Of a stretch of DNA of 29,211 nucleotides, positions 1 through 8,543 are shown one piece after another. The position numbers and the translations under genes were made by a program. Position 1 is the stretch's first letter. Each line of letters opens with the position of its first letter. The stretch is taken from assembly GCA_937901905.1 (NCBI GenBank), contig CALDIF010000010.1, positions 1-29,211 of the forward strand, read 5' to 3'. Below the pieces are notes generated by a model, which was not told the DNA's origin, made no database searches, and saw only the letters and a program-made list of their open reading frames with translations. This DNA comes from an uncultured Porphyromonadaceae bacterium. GTDB taxonomy: Bacteria > Bacteroidota > Bacteroidia > Bacteroidales > Muribaculaceae.

Positions 1-22
1 GTTTCGGAAATGCTCAAATAAA

Positions 23-54
23 TTTGGCATTTCGCTCAACTTGCACTAATTTTG
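23..54 (+). promoter_or_regulatory. Bacteroidota-type promoter for cdsA
   Basis: TTTG at 23-26 and TAATTTTG at 47-54 are separated by 20 bases, matching the -33/-7 pattern (TTTG, about 20 nt, TAnnTTTG) used by the primary sigma factor of Bacteroidota. The expected transcription start is near 60-62, giving a leader of about 20 nt before the cdsA ATG at 83. The match is read directly from the sequence; activity is inferred. It implies that cdsA can be transcribed independently of whatever gene lies upstream (often ftsH in this phylum). Confidence 0.7.
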
Positions 55-82
55 CAAACAAGAAAAAGACGAGTTAAAAGAA

Positions 83-928
83 ATGATAAAAAATATTATA
101 ATTCGCGCCCTTTCGGGTGCTTTATACATTGCCGTAATAATCGCATCGTTGTTGTTGTATGAGAATTCAACAGCGACGTTCTACATCGTTTTCCCTTTGT
201 TCATAGTTATCGGACAGTTGGAATTGTACCGAATGTTCGAACACATGAGACCTGACAAGGCTTCCAAATCGTGGTTGATAACAGGTATTGACTTGGGGGG
301 CGGCATTGGTGTGTTTGCCACGGTTCAAATGTTGTTATCGGGTACACCGATAGGCATCGCTTTTATTCCTATTGCAATATATCTCGTCGTGAGGTTAGTC
401 GTGCAATTATTCCGACCGCACTTGAATGCTCTCGACTCCTTGAGTGCATCAATGATGAGTTTGATTTACGTTGCGTTGCCATTGTCGATGTTAAACATGA
501 TAATCGCGATGACATCGGCAAAATTGCTTTTAGGAATTTTCGCCTTTATTTGGTTGAACGACACCGGAGCCTTCCTAACAGGGATTACACTCGGACGCCA
601 CAAAATGTTTCCGCGTGTTTCTCCTGCCAAGACGTGGGAAGGTTTTGCAGGCGGTGTGCTTTTCACTGTCGGTGCAGCATGGTTATTCACCATGTGGCAT
701 AGTGAGTGGTTTGGCACACCCGATAACCCCACATGGTTGTGCTTGGCACTACTGACGTCATTGAGTGCCACCCTCGGCGACTTGGTCGAGTCGTTGCTCA
801 AGCGCACAGCCGGCGTGAAAGACAGCGGTCATTTGATACCGGGACACGGTGGAATGCTTGACCGCATCGACAGTTTGCTGCTCGTTGCCCCGACAGCAAC
901 AATTTTCCTCGCCATTGTTACAGCATAA
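83..928 (+). CDS. cdsA: phosphatidate cytidylyltransferase
   Basis: This 281-residue integral membrane enzyme condenses CTP with phosphatidic acid to give CDP-diacylglycerol, the precursor of the membrane phospholipids. The protein is almost wholly hydrophobic segments, and near the C-terminus it carries the complete family signature: SLLKRTAGVKDSGHLIPGHG followed by GMLDRIDS. This includes the K-R, K-D and H-G-G-x-x-D-R elements that bind CTP-Mg. Length is normal for the family. The ATG at 83 lies about 20 nt after a predicted promoter start. It is followed after 45 nt by a DUF3332 lipoprotein gene on the same strand, so the two may be co-transcribed. Identification is firm. Confidence 0.96.
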   Translation: MIKNIIIRALSGALYIAVIIASLLLYENSTATFYIVFPLFIVIGQLELYRMFEHMRPDKASKSWLITGIDLGGGIGVFATVQMLLSGTPIGIAFIPIAIYLVVRLVVQLFRPHLNALDSLSASMMSLIYVALPLSMLNMIIAMTSAKLLLGIFAFIWLNDTGAFLTGITLGRHKMFPRVSPAKTWEGFAGGVLFTVGAAWLFTMWHSEWFGTPDNPTWLCLALLTSLSATLGDLVESLLKRTAGVKDSGHLIPGHGGMLDRIDSLLLVAPTATIFLAIVTA

Positions 929-973
929 CTCTGAAAATTCACAACCGACAATACATTAAAATATATTACAAAT

Positions 974-1486
974 ATGAAAAGATTTTGCACACTGTTTGTT
1001 GCCATTACCATTGCCTTGAGCCTGACTTTGACAAGTTGTATAGGAAGTTTTTCGTTGCTCGGTAAGGTCAAGTCGTGGAACGATAACGTGAGTGACAAGA
1101 AGTGGGTGAATGAGGTCGTGTTTGTGGCATTCTGGATATTACCGGTGTACGAGTTGACCGGACTTGCCGACTTGCTCGTAATGAATGCGATAGAATTTTG
1201 GAGCGGTGAGAACCCTGTTGACGAAAATGTGTTGGACATTAAGTTGAAAGACGGCGCATACCACATCGTGACAGACAAGACCGGCCACATCATCACCAAC
1301 ACAAGCACAGGCGAGGTTACTCATTTGATTTTTGATAAAACAAGCAAGACGTGGAGTGTGGAGCATGACGGCAAGGCGATGCCGTTCTTGACATGGATAG
1401 ACGAGAACAGCGTGGCTATGCCTGACGCCGACGGCACTTGGCGAATAGTTGAGCGTGACAGGCGCGGTGACTACGCATGGCGTTGA
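974..1486 (+). CDS. DUF3332-like lipoprotein
   Basis: The 170-residue protein starts with a lipoprotein signal peptide: a short basic start (MKR), a hydrophobic stretch and the lipobox LTSC with Cys22, so it should be acylated and anchored at the envelope. After it comes a region rich in W, V and F (VNEVVFVAFWILPVYELTGL) and then a soluble beta-rich C-terminal half (about residues 80-170). This layout matches the DUF3332 family, whose function is unknown. It sits 45 nt downstream of cdsA. Its TGA at 1484-1486 abuts, with no base between, the stop codon of the convergent permease gene. Family call is from memory of the conserved N-terminal half; no function should be inferred. Confidence 0.72.
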   Translation: MKRFCTLFVAITIALSLTLTSCIGSFSLLGKVKSWNDNVSDKKWVNEVVFVAFWILPVYELTGLADLLVMNAIEFWSGENPVDENVLDIKLKDGAYHIVTDKTGHIITNTSTGEVTHLIFDKTSKTWSVEHDGKAMPFLTWIDENSVAMPDADGTWRIVERDRRGDYAWR

Positions 1487-2638
1487 CTACCTTGCTGCGC
1501 GGCGATAGAGGTATATAGCAATGAAACAATAGACGACATTGGGTATCCACATCGCCACACGCGCCGAGGTCATGCCACTGACTGCAAACGAACTAGTTAC
1601 GGTCATGAAGAGAATGTAACTGAAACTGAGTACCAATCCTATACCGATATTCACTCCCATACCGCCTCTCACCTTTCGTGACGATAAAGAGAGACCTATA
1701 ATGGTGAGAATGAATGCCGCGGCTATCATGGCAAAGCGTCGTTCATATTCAATTTCAAAATTCTGAATATTGGCGACACCACGGGCGCGCTGGTTGTCAA
1801 TATATTGTTTCAGTTGTGGCGTAGTGAGTTTCTCCTCGTCATGCTCTGAAATAAGAAAATCCTTGGGGTCAATCCCCAATAGCGTATCCAACTTGGCACC
1901 CCTGGTCATCGTCTCGCGTACACCGTCAAAATCACGTATCACATATCGGTCTAACTTCCAACGTCCAAGCGTGTCGTAGTGTACATTCTCGGCTGTCAAG
2001 CGAGATAGCAAGGTGTTGCCCTCGAAGCGGTCAATTGACATGCGGTATCCGTTGCGACTCGTGTTATCATATCGGGCAATGTAGGCCATCACACCCGGTC
2101 GCACTTGCAACTGTATGTTGGTTCCGGCAGTGACAGCACGGTTGTGCACCCATCGGTTGACATATTCCAACTTTTGAACATTCGCCGGCGGTATGACATA
2201 TGCCGATAAAACATAGGATAACAACGCGATGAATGCGGCACAGGCGAGATAAGGCACGGTGAGTCGCTTGAAACTGATGCCGCTTGAGAGCATGGCAATG
2301 ATTTCGCTGCGATCGGCAAGACGCGAGGTGAAGAAAATTACGGCTATAAAGGTAAATAATGGGCTGAATTGGCTGATGATGAAAGGCAGGAAGTTGAGAA
2401 AATACTTGAATATAGTTTCATATAGCGGTGCGGTGAGAACGGCATCAAGTTTCTCGTTCACATCGAAAATGATGACAATCAACATCAACAGCAAGATGGC
2501 AAAGAAGTAAGTGCCCAAGAAGTTTTTGACAATATAAAGGTCAAACTTCTTGATGCGGAAACGCCATGAGGTGGGTTTCGACTTCTTAGTATCTTCAGTC
2601 TCGATAGGACTGACGCTTGTCGGTTCTTGCCCGGTCAT
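1487..2638 (-). CDS. LptF/LptG-family LPS export permease (YjgP/YjgQ)
   Basis: The 383-residue protein is an inner-membrane permease of the YjgP/YjgQ family. With the LptB ATPase, these proteins extract lipopolysaccharide from the inner membrane and feed it to the LptC/LptA bridge. A cytosolic N-terminus of about 30 residues precedes FDLYIVKNFLGTYF, the usual first-helix entry of the family. Three helices follow in the first 150 residues (including SRLADRSEIIAMLSSGISFK, the coupling-helix region that contacts LptB). A central soluble beta-jellyroll-like periplasmic domain occupies about residues 165-290, and three helices close the protein. LptF and LptG cannot be separated by eye. It starts in a 1-nt TAATG overlap with the end of tgt, so the two are translationally coupled. 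Confidence 0.9.
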   Translation of the reverse strand: MTGQEPTSVSPIETEDTKKSKPTSWRFRIKKFDLYIVKNFLGTYFFAILLLMLIVIIFDVNEKLDAVLTAPLYETIFKYFLNFLPFIISQFSPLFTFIAVIFFTSRLADRSEIIAMLSSGISFKRLTVPYLACAAFIALLSYVLSAYVIPPANVQKLEYVNRWVHNRAVTAGTNIQLQVRPGVMAYIARYDNTSRNGYRMSIDRFEGNTLLSRLTAENVHYDTLGRWKLDRYVIRDFDGVRETMTRGAKLDTLLGIDPKDFLISEHDEEKLTTPQLKQYIDNQRARGVANIQNFEIEYERRFAMIAAAFILTIIGLSLSSRKVRGGMGVNIGIGLVLSFSYILFMTVTSSFAVSGMTSARVAMWIPNVVYCFIAIYLYRRAAR

Positions 2639-3768
2639 TACAGTCGACGTTGAACGTCAATTACCATTTGTCTCTTCCAGTCGGGGAAATCTCCCTTAAT
2701 GATATGTTCACGCGCCTCTTTAACCAGCCACAGGTAGAAAGCGAGGTTGTGAATACTTGCAATTTGCAGTGCCAACAACTCTTGTGCAATGAACAGATGA
2801 CGCAGATAAGCCTTGGAATAAACATGATCCACAACGCTCGGACCATCAGGTTGAAGGGGACTGAAGTCGTCAGTCCACTTGCGGTTGCGCATATTCATGA
2901 CACCGTGTTTAGTGAACAACATGCCGTTGCGTCCGTTGCGAGTGGGCATCACACAGTCCATCATATCCACGCCACGGTCAATTGCTTCGAGAATATTCTC
3001 GGGTTTACCCACACCCATGAGATAACGCGGCCGGTCGGCAGGTAATATATCATTGACAACCTCTATCATGTCGTACATCACCTCGGTGGGTTCTCCCACG
3101 GCGAGTCCGCCTATGGCATTACCCTCGGCACCCAAGTCTGCAACAAACCGCGCGCTTTCCTGTCGCAAGTCCTTATAAACACAGCCTTGTACAATAGGGA
3201 AAAATGCCTGTCGGTGACCATAGAGCGGCGTTGTCTCGTTGAAGTGCTTCCATCCGCGCTCTAACCAACGCTCGGTGAGCGAGAGCGAACGTCGGGCATA
3301 ATCACGCTCGGCAGTGCCCGGAGTACATTCATCGAGTGCCATCATGATGTCACTGCCGATGATGCGTTGAGTGTCAACAACGCTCTCGGGAGTAAACAGG
3401 TGTTTAGACCCGTCAATGTGGCTGCGGAATGTAACACCCTCATCGGTCAACTTGCGTTGTTCGGCAAGCGAAAACACTTGGAAACCACCGCTATCGGTCA
3501 ATATCGGACCGCTCCATGAATTGAATTGATGCAAACCGCCGGCACGCCTGATAATATCCATGCCGGGGCGAAGGTAGAGATGATAAGTGTTGCCGAGTAT
3601 GATTTGAGCCTTGATGTCATCACGCAATTCGGTCATGTGAACAGCCTTGACAGCACCAACCGTGCCCACCGGCATGAAGATCGGTGTTTCTATACTGCCA
3701 TGGTCGGTAGTGATAACGCCGGCACGCGCAGCTGTTCCCCCGGCAACACTTATCAGTTTAAAATCCAT
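2638..3768 (-). CDS. tgt: tRNA-guanine transglycosylase (queuine tRNA-ribosyltransferase), zinc ligands missing
   Basis: TGT exchanges G34 of tRNAs with GUN anticodons for preQ1 during queuosine synthesis. The 376-residue protein shows the TIM-barrel core intact: catalytic Asp92 in LTDSGGFQVFS, the substrate loop GGLAVGEP (220-227), and nucleophile Asp271 in DCVMPTRNGRNG. The C-terminal zinc site of Zymomonas or E. coli TGT is CxCxxC plus a distant His. Here the aligned positions are Gly309, Ser311 and Asp314, and only His340 (in SIHNL) remains, so the site is unlikely to bind zinc in the usual way. The protein is otherwise full-length and I believe other Bacteroidota TGTs share this loss. 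It is coupled to the downstream permease gene. Confidence 0.95.
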   Translation of the reverse strand: MDFKLISVAGGTAARAGVITTDHGSIETPIFMPVGTVGAVKAVHMTELRDDIKAQIILGNTYHLYLRPGMDIIRRAGGLHQFNSWSGPILTDSGGFQVFSLAEQRKLTDEGVTFRSHIDGSKHLFTPESVVDTQRIIGSDIMMALDECTPGTAERDYARRSLSLTERWLERGWKHFNETTPLYGHRQAFFPIVQGCVYKDLRQESARFVADLGAEGNAIGGLAVGEPTEVMYDMIEVVNDILPADRPRYLMGVGKPENILEAIDRGVDMMDCVMPTRNGRNGMLFTKHGVMNMRNRKWTDDFSPLQPDGPSVVDHVYSKAYLRHLFIAQELLALQIASIHNLAFYLWLVKEAREHIIKGDFPDWKRQMVIDVQRRL

Positions 3769-3806
3769 TATTGGTCAATAGTCGTTGTGAACAAGCACTT
3801 TCTTAA

Positions 3807-4841
3807 TTACATGATACCGCGTTCGCGCAGTTTGAGTTGCCATTTCCACGCGCTCAACATCGTGTCGTCAAGTGTCGCTTCGGCTTTCCAACCCAACACC
3901 TCATTTGCACGCTTCGGGTCTGCCCAAATTTGCACAATGTCGCCTTGACGACGTTCTACATACTTGTGAGGTACACTGACTCCTGTCGCACGCTCAAAGG
4001 CATCAAGCAGTTGTTGTACACTCACGCCATTGCCCGTACCGATGTTGAACACCTCAAGAGGTTTGTCGCTCTTGTCCTCGAGCATGCGCTCGAGCGCGAC
4101 AACATGTGCCTTAGCAAGGTCGACGACATTGATAAAGTCACGAATACACGTACCGTCGGGAGTGGGATAATCATTGCCGAACACGCTCAGTTCCTTACGG
4201 ACACCGATGGCTGTTTGGGTCAAATAAGGCACCAAATTGGCGGGCACACCATTAGGCAACTCCCCTATCTCGGCTGTAGGATGAGCACCGATGGGATTGA
4301 AATATCTCAACAAGATCGCCTTGATGGGACTCCCACTGCGTATGACATCAGCAATTATATCCTCACTAACCTGCTTGGTAGCGCCATAGGGAGACGTTGC
4401 CTTCTTGGTCGGAGCATCTTCGGTAATAGGGTTATGATCAGGCTCTCCGTAGACAGTGCATGACGAAGAGAAGACAAAACCCTTGACACCGAACTCCGGC
4501 ATCAAGTCCAACAGATTGAGCAAAATGTTGAGGTTATTGCGGTAATACAAAATGGGCTTTTGCACACTCTCGCCCACTGCCTTGCTTGCAGCAAAATCAA
4601 TAATACCCCGAATTCCCTGTTCGCGCTCAAACAGGGAGCGCATTGCATCAATATCGGTGCAATCGGCATTGTAAAAGGTCGGGCGTACACCCGTAATATG
4701 TTCAATACCGTTAATGACATCAGCATTACTGTTACTCAAGTTGTCAACAATCACAACTTCATAACCGGCATTCTGCAACTCCACCGTAGTGTGCGAGCCT
4801 ATAAATCCGGTTCCACCGGCAACGAGAATTTTACCTTTCAT
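3807..4841 (-). CDS. galE: UDP-glucose 4-epimerase
   Basis: This extended short-chain dehydrogenase interconverts UDP-glucose and UDP-galactose (often also the GlcNAc/GalNAc forms), supplying sugars for surface polysaccharide. The NAD-binding Rossmann motif GGTGFIGSH (residues 9-17) is followed by VDNLSNS. The catalytic Ser is in FSSSCTVYG and the YxxxK pair is in SPYGATK. The C-terminal substrate region contains GDIVQIWADP. At 344 residues it is normal for GalE. It lies 55 nt after wecB and 38 nt before tgt on the same strand, at the end of the polysaccharide string; I saw no convincing separate promoter in the 55-nt gap. Confidence 0.95.
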   Translation of the reverse strand: MKGKILVAGGTGFIGSHTTVELQNAGYEVVIVDNLSNSNADVINGIEHITGVRPTFYNADCTDIDAMRSLFEREQGIRGIIDFAASKAVGESVQKPILYYRNNLNILLNLLDLMPEFGVKGFVFSSSCTVYGEPDHNPITEDAPTKKATSPYGATKQVSEDIIADVIRSGSPIKAILLRYFNPIGAHPTAEIGELPNGVPANLVPYLTQTAIGVRKELSVFGNDYPTPDGTCIRDFINVVDLAKAHVVALERMLEDKSDKPLEVFNIGTGNGVSVQQLLDAFERATGVSVPHKYVERRQGDIVQIWADPKRANEVLGWKAEATLDDTMLSAWKWQLKLRERGIM

Positions 4842-4896
4842 TTTCTTTAATCTTGGTTTAAACGTAATTCAGTTATTTATATTGTACACTCTTAAT

Positions 4897-6063
4897 TCAA
4901 CGTAAAGCAGCCAAAATGCGTCCGCTCGCCAGACCGTCACCATAGGGATTGACTGCATGACTCATTGTGCTGTAAGCGTCGGCATCATCAAGCAATATCG
5001 ACACGTTATCGACAATCTTGTCGTAATCGGTGCCGACCAATTTCACCGTGCCGGCATCAAGTGCCTCGGGACGCTCGGTGGTGTTTCGCATCACCAGTAC
5101 CGGCTTGCCAAGTCCCGGAGCCTCCTCTTGAATACCGCCACTATCGGTAAGTACAATAGTCGATTTCTCCATCAGATAGACGAAACTCAAGTATTCGAGC
5201 GGTTCGATGAAGAAAAGGTTACCGAGGTTATCGAGGTTCTCGCCGAAAGTCTCGTGGATAGGACGACGCACATTGGGATTGAGGTGCATCGGGTAGACAA
5301 AGTCAACGTTGGGATAACGTTCACTAAGCGTCTTGATAGCACGGCATATATTGATAAATCCGTCACCGAAGTTTTCGCGGCGGTGACCGGTGATAAGCAC
5401 GAGACGCCTGTCGGCATCAACGCGCGACACGTCGTAACCGGCATCAGCCAACACGTTGCGCAAATGGTCACCCAACGCGGGTGTGTTCTTGATTTTATCG
5501 ACCACCATGTACAGTGCATCAATCACCGTATTTCCGGTCACGTAAATATTCTTTTCGGGTACACGTTCGCTTAAAAGATTGGCGCGACTGAGGGGTGTGG
5601 GTGCAAAATTATACACCGAGATGCGACCGGTAATCTGACGGTTCATCTCTTCGGGCCACGGGCTATAGATGTCGTAGGTGCGCAAACCCGCTTCAACGTG
5701 ACCCACGGGAATTTGCCGGTAGAATGCAGCCAATGCCGCGGCGGTACTCGTTGTCGTGTCACCGTGGACGAGCACCACATCGGGACTCACCTCGCGCAAC
5801 ACGTCACGCATACCCAACAACACACGCGAAGTGATGTCGTAGAGGTCTTGTCCCTGTTTCATGATATTCATGTCTATGTCCGGCTCAATATCGAAGATTT
5901 CGAGTACCTGATCAAGCATTTGACGATGTTGTGCCGTCACGCACACCACGGTTTCAAAATGCTCGGCATCGGCTTGAAAAGCCTTCACGACAGGAGCCAT
6001 TTTGATTGCCTCGGGACGCGTACCGAACACCAACATTACTTTCTTTTTTGCTTTGTCTTTCAT
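4897..6063 (-). CDS. wecB: UDP-N-acetylglucosamine 2-epimerase (non-hydrolysing)
   Basis: The enzyme converts UDP-GlcNAc to UDP-ManNAc, a precursor for ManNAc-type sugars in surface glycans. The 388-residue protein carries the family landmarks: VMLVFGTRPEAIKMAPVVKAF at the N-terminus, VHGDTTTS, GHVEAGLRTYD with PWPEEMNRQ, ITGHRREN, and TDSGGIQEEAPGLGKPVLVMR, the UDP-binding loop. It begins in a 4-nt ATGA overlap with the upstream acyltransferase gene, marking one operon. Its product is the likely donor sugar precursor for the WecG/TagA-type transferase encoded upstream in the same cluster, since that family includes ManNAc and ManNAcA transferases. Confidence 0.95.
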   Translation of the reverse strand: MKDKAKKKVMLVFGTRPEAIKMAPVVKAFQADAEHFETVVCVTAQHRQMLDQVLEIFDIEPDIDMNIMKQGQDLYDITSRVLLGMRDVLREVSPDVVLVHGDTTTSTAAALAAFYRQIPVGHVEAGLRTYDIYSPWPEEMNRQITGRISVYNFAPTPLSRANLLSERVPEKNIYVTGNTVIDALYMVVDKIKNTPALGDHLRNVLADAGYDVSRVDADRRLVLITGHRRENFGDGFINICRAIKTLSERYPNVDFVYPMHLNPNVRRPIHETFGENLDNLGNLFFIEPLEYLSFVYLMEKSTIVLTDSGGIQEEAPGLGKPVLVMRNTTERPEALDAGTVKLVGTDYDKIVDNVSILLDDADAYSTMSHAVNPYGDGLASGRILAALR

Positions 6064-7100
6064 CGGGTATAAAGTTTAGAATTTATCAATTTTGCAAACG
6101 GTTGCCACATCACGATGCGCACTTTGTCGAGCAGTATTGACACAACAAAAGTTGCCACTATTAATGCGGCACTATATATTATAAACTCAAAATGTGGCTC
6201 ATTATTGAACCAATTATGAATTATTTTGTCATAAAAATCCTTACTAATGAAACTGCTCGAATTTACAAGATATATCGCAAATGCCGAAGTAGCAAGCCGG
6301 TTAACCGCTCGCGATGTGAATTGCAATTTCGAGAAGAAAAGAATGACGTGCAGTGCCATAATAATGATTATGGGGTTGGAGTACATGTACATGAACGCCA
6401 CAGACTTATTATAAGAACACATGATATAAACCACAGATGTCAATAAGATGACCGAAGTGAAATAAACAATCAAATCAAAACGGCGTGGCATCGTCCACAA
6501 TCGGTTGGGATACAGACGTGCATAACGGGCTAACATATACAACCCTATAAAACTGACCGGTGAATAACCGCCCTTAAACCACGTTGCCGCATCGGCGTAC
6601 CACCAACCGTAAATCGACTGAAAAATAAAGAAACACACCAACAACAACCCGAAGTGTTTGCTATCGGAATGTTCAATGTAGGTGTTAAGAACCGGTGCGA
6701 GCAAGTAAAGCATCAAGTAACTCTTGACAAACCAATAGTCCCACTCCCCTGCCAATATCAATCGGTTCCATATCAATGAAACAGGCTGAAGATGTGTCGG
6801 TGAGAATACGGCACACCACGCGATAATAATGAGAATGAAAAAGAGAATTTGAAACAACAAAGAGGCGACCCGCGACAAACGAGGCTTTATACCGTACCAC
6901 CCCGACAACAGGACAAACACATTGACTGCAATGACAGAACTGCTGACTACTGATAATCTGAACATCGAGAACAACGGTTCGCACGCTATTTCAAGTCCGG
7001 TGGGCACCGGTATGGCACGATAGTTGGCATGCACGACGAGCACCAACAGCATGGCGACCAACCTCAATAATTCCATATTACTGTCACGCTGCGCCGCCAT
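6060..7100 (-). CDS. acyltransferase 3 family membrane protein
   Basis: The 346-residue polytopic protein belongs to the acyltransferase-3 family, which moves acetyl or similar acyl groups onto sugars of exported glycans. The N-terminus RDSNMELLRLVAMLLVLVVH is the family entry motif, and His in LVVHANY is the expected catalytic residue. About ten hydrophobic segments follow, with WDYWFVKSYLMLYLLAPVLN typical of the fourth or fifth. The start overlaps the end of the flippase gene by 17 nt, and its TGA overlaps the wecB ATG. In this setting it probably O-acetylates the repeat unit made by the neighbouring genes. The acyl donor and acceptor cannot be read from sequence. Confidence 0.9.
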   Translation of the reverse strand: MAAQRDSNMELLRLVAMLLVLVVHANYRAIPVPTGLEIACEPLFSMFRLSVVSSSVIAVNVFVLLSGWYGIKPRLSRVASLLFQILFFILIIIAWCAVFSPTHLQPVSLIWNRLILAGEWDYWFVKSYLMLYLLAPVLNTYIEHSDSKHFGLLLVCFFIFQSIYGWWYADAATWFKGGYSPVSFIGLYMLARYARLYPNRLWTMPRRFDLIVYFTSVILLTSVVYIMCSYNKSVAFMYMYSNPIIIIMALHVILFFSKLQFTSRAVNRLATSAFAIYLVNSSSFISKDFYDKIIHNWFNNEPHFEFIIYSAALIVATFVVSILLDKVRIVMWQPFAKLINSKLYTR

Positions 7101-8538
7101 GTAGTTTATTCTTGATAATTGATAACAATTCGTTGAAAGCCTCTACCTTAAAACAACGGCACATCGCAACGTAAACCACAGGACAAACCACCAACGACAC
7201 GGTGAGCGATAGCAGTGAATCGGGAATAAATTCACCGGACAATAATGCCAAAACAGTTATAACGGCTGTCATGGCTATCATGGGTGACAACTCTCGCATT
7301 TGCTTGACAAAGGTGTAACCCAACAAGCGTCCCGTGTAAATGGTGTTGAGGTACAAAGCAATCAAACTGTATACTGCGCGACCGGCACAGATTACTGTCA
7401 GCCCGAACGGTAACGTACAGCACAATATCACGAGCGCAATTGACTTCTTGATAATTTCCAATCGCAAAACAAGATCACTACGTCCCTTGACGTAAATCAA
7501 ATTGAGATTGACAAGGATAACAACGTCCCACACATACGCCAAACTCAAGATTTGTAACAATGGCACACAGCCCATCCAATCATCGCCCAATAACAACTTG
7601 ACCAAAGGGCGTGCCACACCACACAAACCCATAATCAACGGGAACACCACGAGTGCGGACAACTGCATGTAACGGCTATAGGCATTGCGCAAGCGGTCGT
7701 CATCGTCTTGAATTTCGCTCAACACGGGAAATGCGACCCTCGATAAGATGCCACCTATGTTACTGCTCGCGAATTGGTTGAATTTATCAGCACGCGAGTA
7801 TAGTCCCAATGCCCCTTTAGAGAACATCTTACCGATTATCATGTCATAGAGTTTGCTATATAGTGCGCTAATGATATTGGAAACCATCATTTTGGAACCG
7901 AAACCGAACAATCGTGCAAACGATTCGGACGAAATCCCCGACATCGGTAACCATCTAACGTAGTAAATTGTCAATAGCGCGTTGAGGCAGGCTTGTGCGA
8001 GTGCTTGCCACACAAGAGTCCACACGCCCATGCCACGCATTGCCATTATCACTCCTGCCGTGCCCGATAACAGTGCGCTCCAAAAAGATATTTTGCTCTG
8101 CGTCTTGAAGTCGACAGCAATAGTGAGACGTGTGCGGTTGACCGCAACCAACGAGTTGATTATCAAGCAAAGTGAGTATACACGAGTAATGTCGGCTAAC
8201 AGTGGCTGATTATAGAAATCGGCTATCAACGGAGCAATAAAGTACAAACCGGCATACACAACCGAACTCAAGATACAATTTATCCAAAAGGCAGTGCTGT
8301 AATCGACTTCGGTTCGCTCCTTATATTGTATCAAAGCACTCGAAAACCCTCCGTCAATGAACACTTGAGAGACAGCCATGAAAATAGCCAACATAGCAAT
8401 CAAGCCATAACTGTCGGGACCGATAATTCGCGCTATAATCAAGTCCAACACGAACACCACCCCTTGCACGCTGAAGCGTTCCACCAAAGCCCAAAGCATG
8501 CCATTGACCGTCTTATCTTTCAGTCCGTCAGCCATCAT
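7084..8538 (-). CDS. wzx: Wzx-like polysaccharide flippase (MOP superfamily)
   Basis: The protein of about 484 residues has some 12-14 hydrophobic segments spread along its full length and the early motif GLKDKTVNGMLWALVERFSV followed by ARIIGPDSYGLIAM, typical of lipopolysaccharide biosynthesis flippases. It should move an undecaprenyl-linked oligosaccharide repeat across the inner membrane. I chose the ATG at 8538 (or the next ATG at 8535); the only longer option is a TTG at 8547 that overlaps the upstream stop. It overlaps the acyltransferase gene by 17 nt. A Wzy polymerase gene was not recognised in the window. The alternative name RfbX/TuaB-like is equally possible. Confidence 0.9.
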   Translation of the reverse strand: MMADGLKDKTVNGMLWALVERFSVQGVVFVLDLIIARIIGPDSYGLIAMLAIFMAVSQVFIDGGFSSALIQYKERTEVDYSTAFWINCILSSVVYAGLYFIAPLIADFYNQPLLADITRVYSLCLIINSLVAVNRTRLTIAVDFKTQSKISFWSALLSGTAGVIMAMRGMGVWTLVWQALAQACLNALLTIYYVRWLPMSGISSESFARLFGFGSKMMVSNIISALYSKLYDMIIGKMFSKGALGLYSRADKFNQFASSNIGGILSRVAFPVLSEIQDDDDRLRNAYSRYMQLSALVVFPLIMGLCGVARPLVKLLLGDDWMGCVPLLQILSLAYVWDVVILVNLNLIYVKGRSDLVLRLEIIKKSIALVILCCTLPFGLTVICAGRAVYSLIALYLNTIYTGRLLGYTFVKQMRELSPMIAMTAVITVLALLSGEFIPDSLLSLTVSLVVCPVVYVAMCRCFKVEAFNELLSIIKNKLHGGAA

Positions 8539-8543
8539 CAATT

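Noticed and set aside
2638..3768. tgt as a decayed pseudogene because zinc cysteines are missing
   Set aside because: Length, both catalytic Asp residues and all substrate loops are intact and the frame is open.
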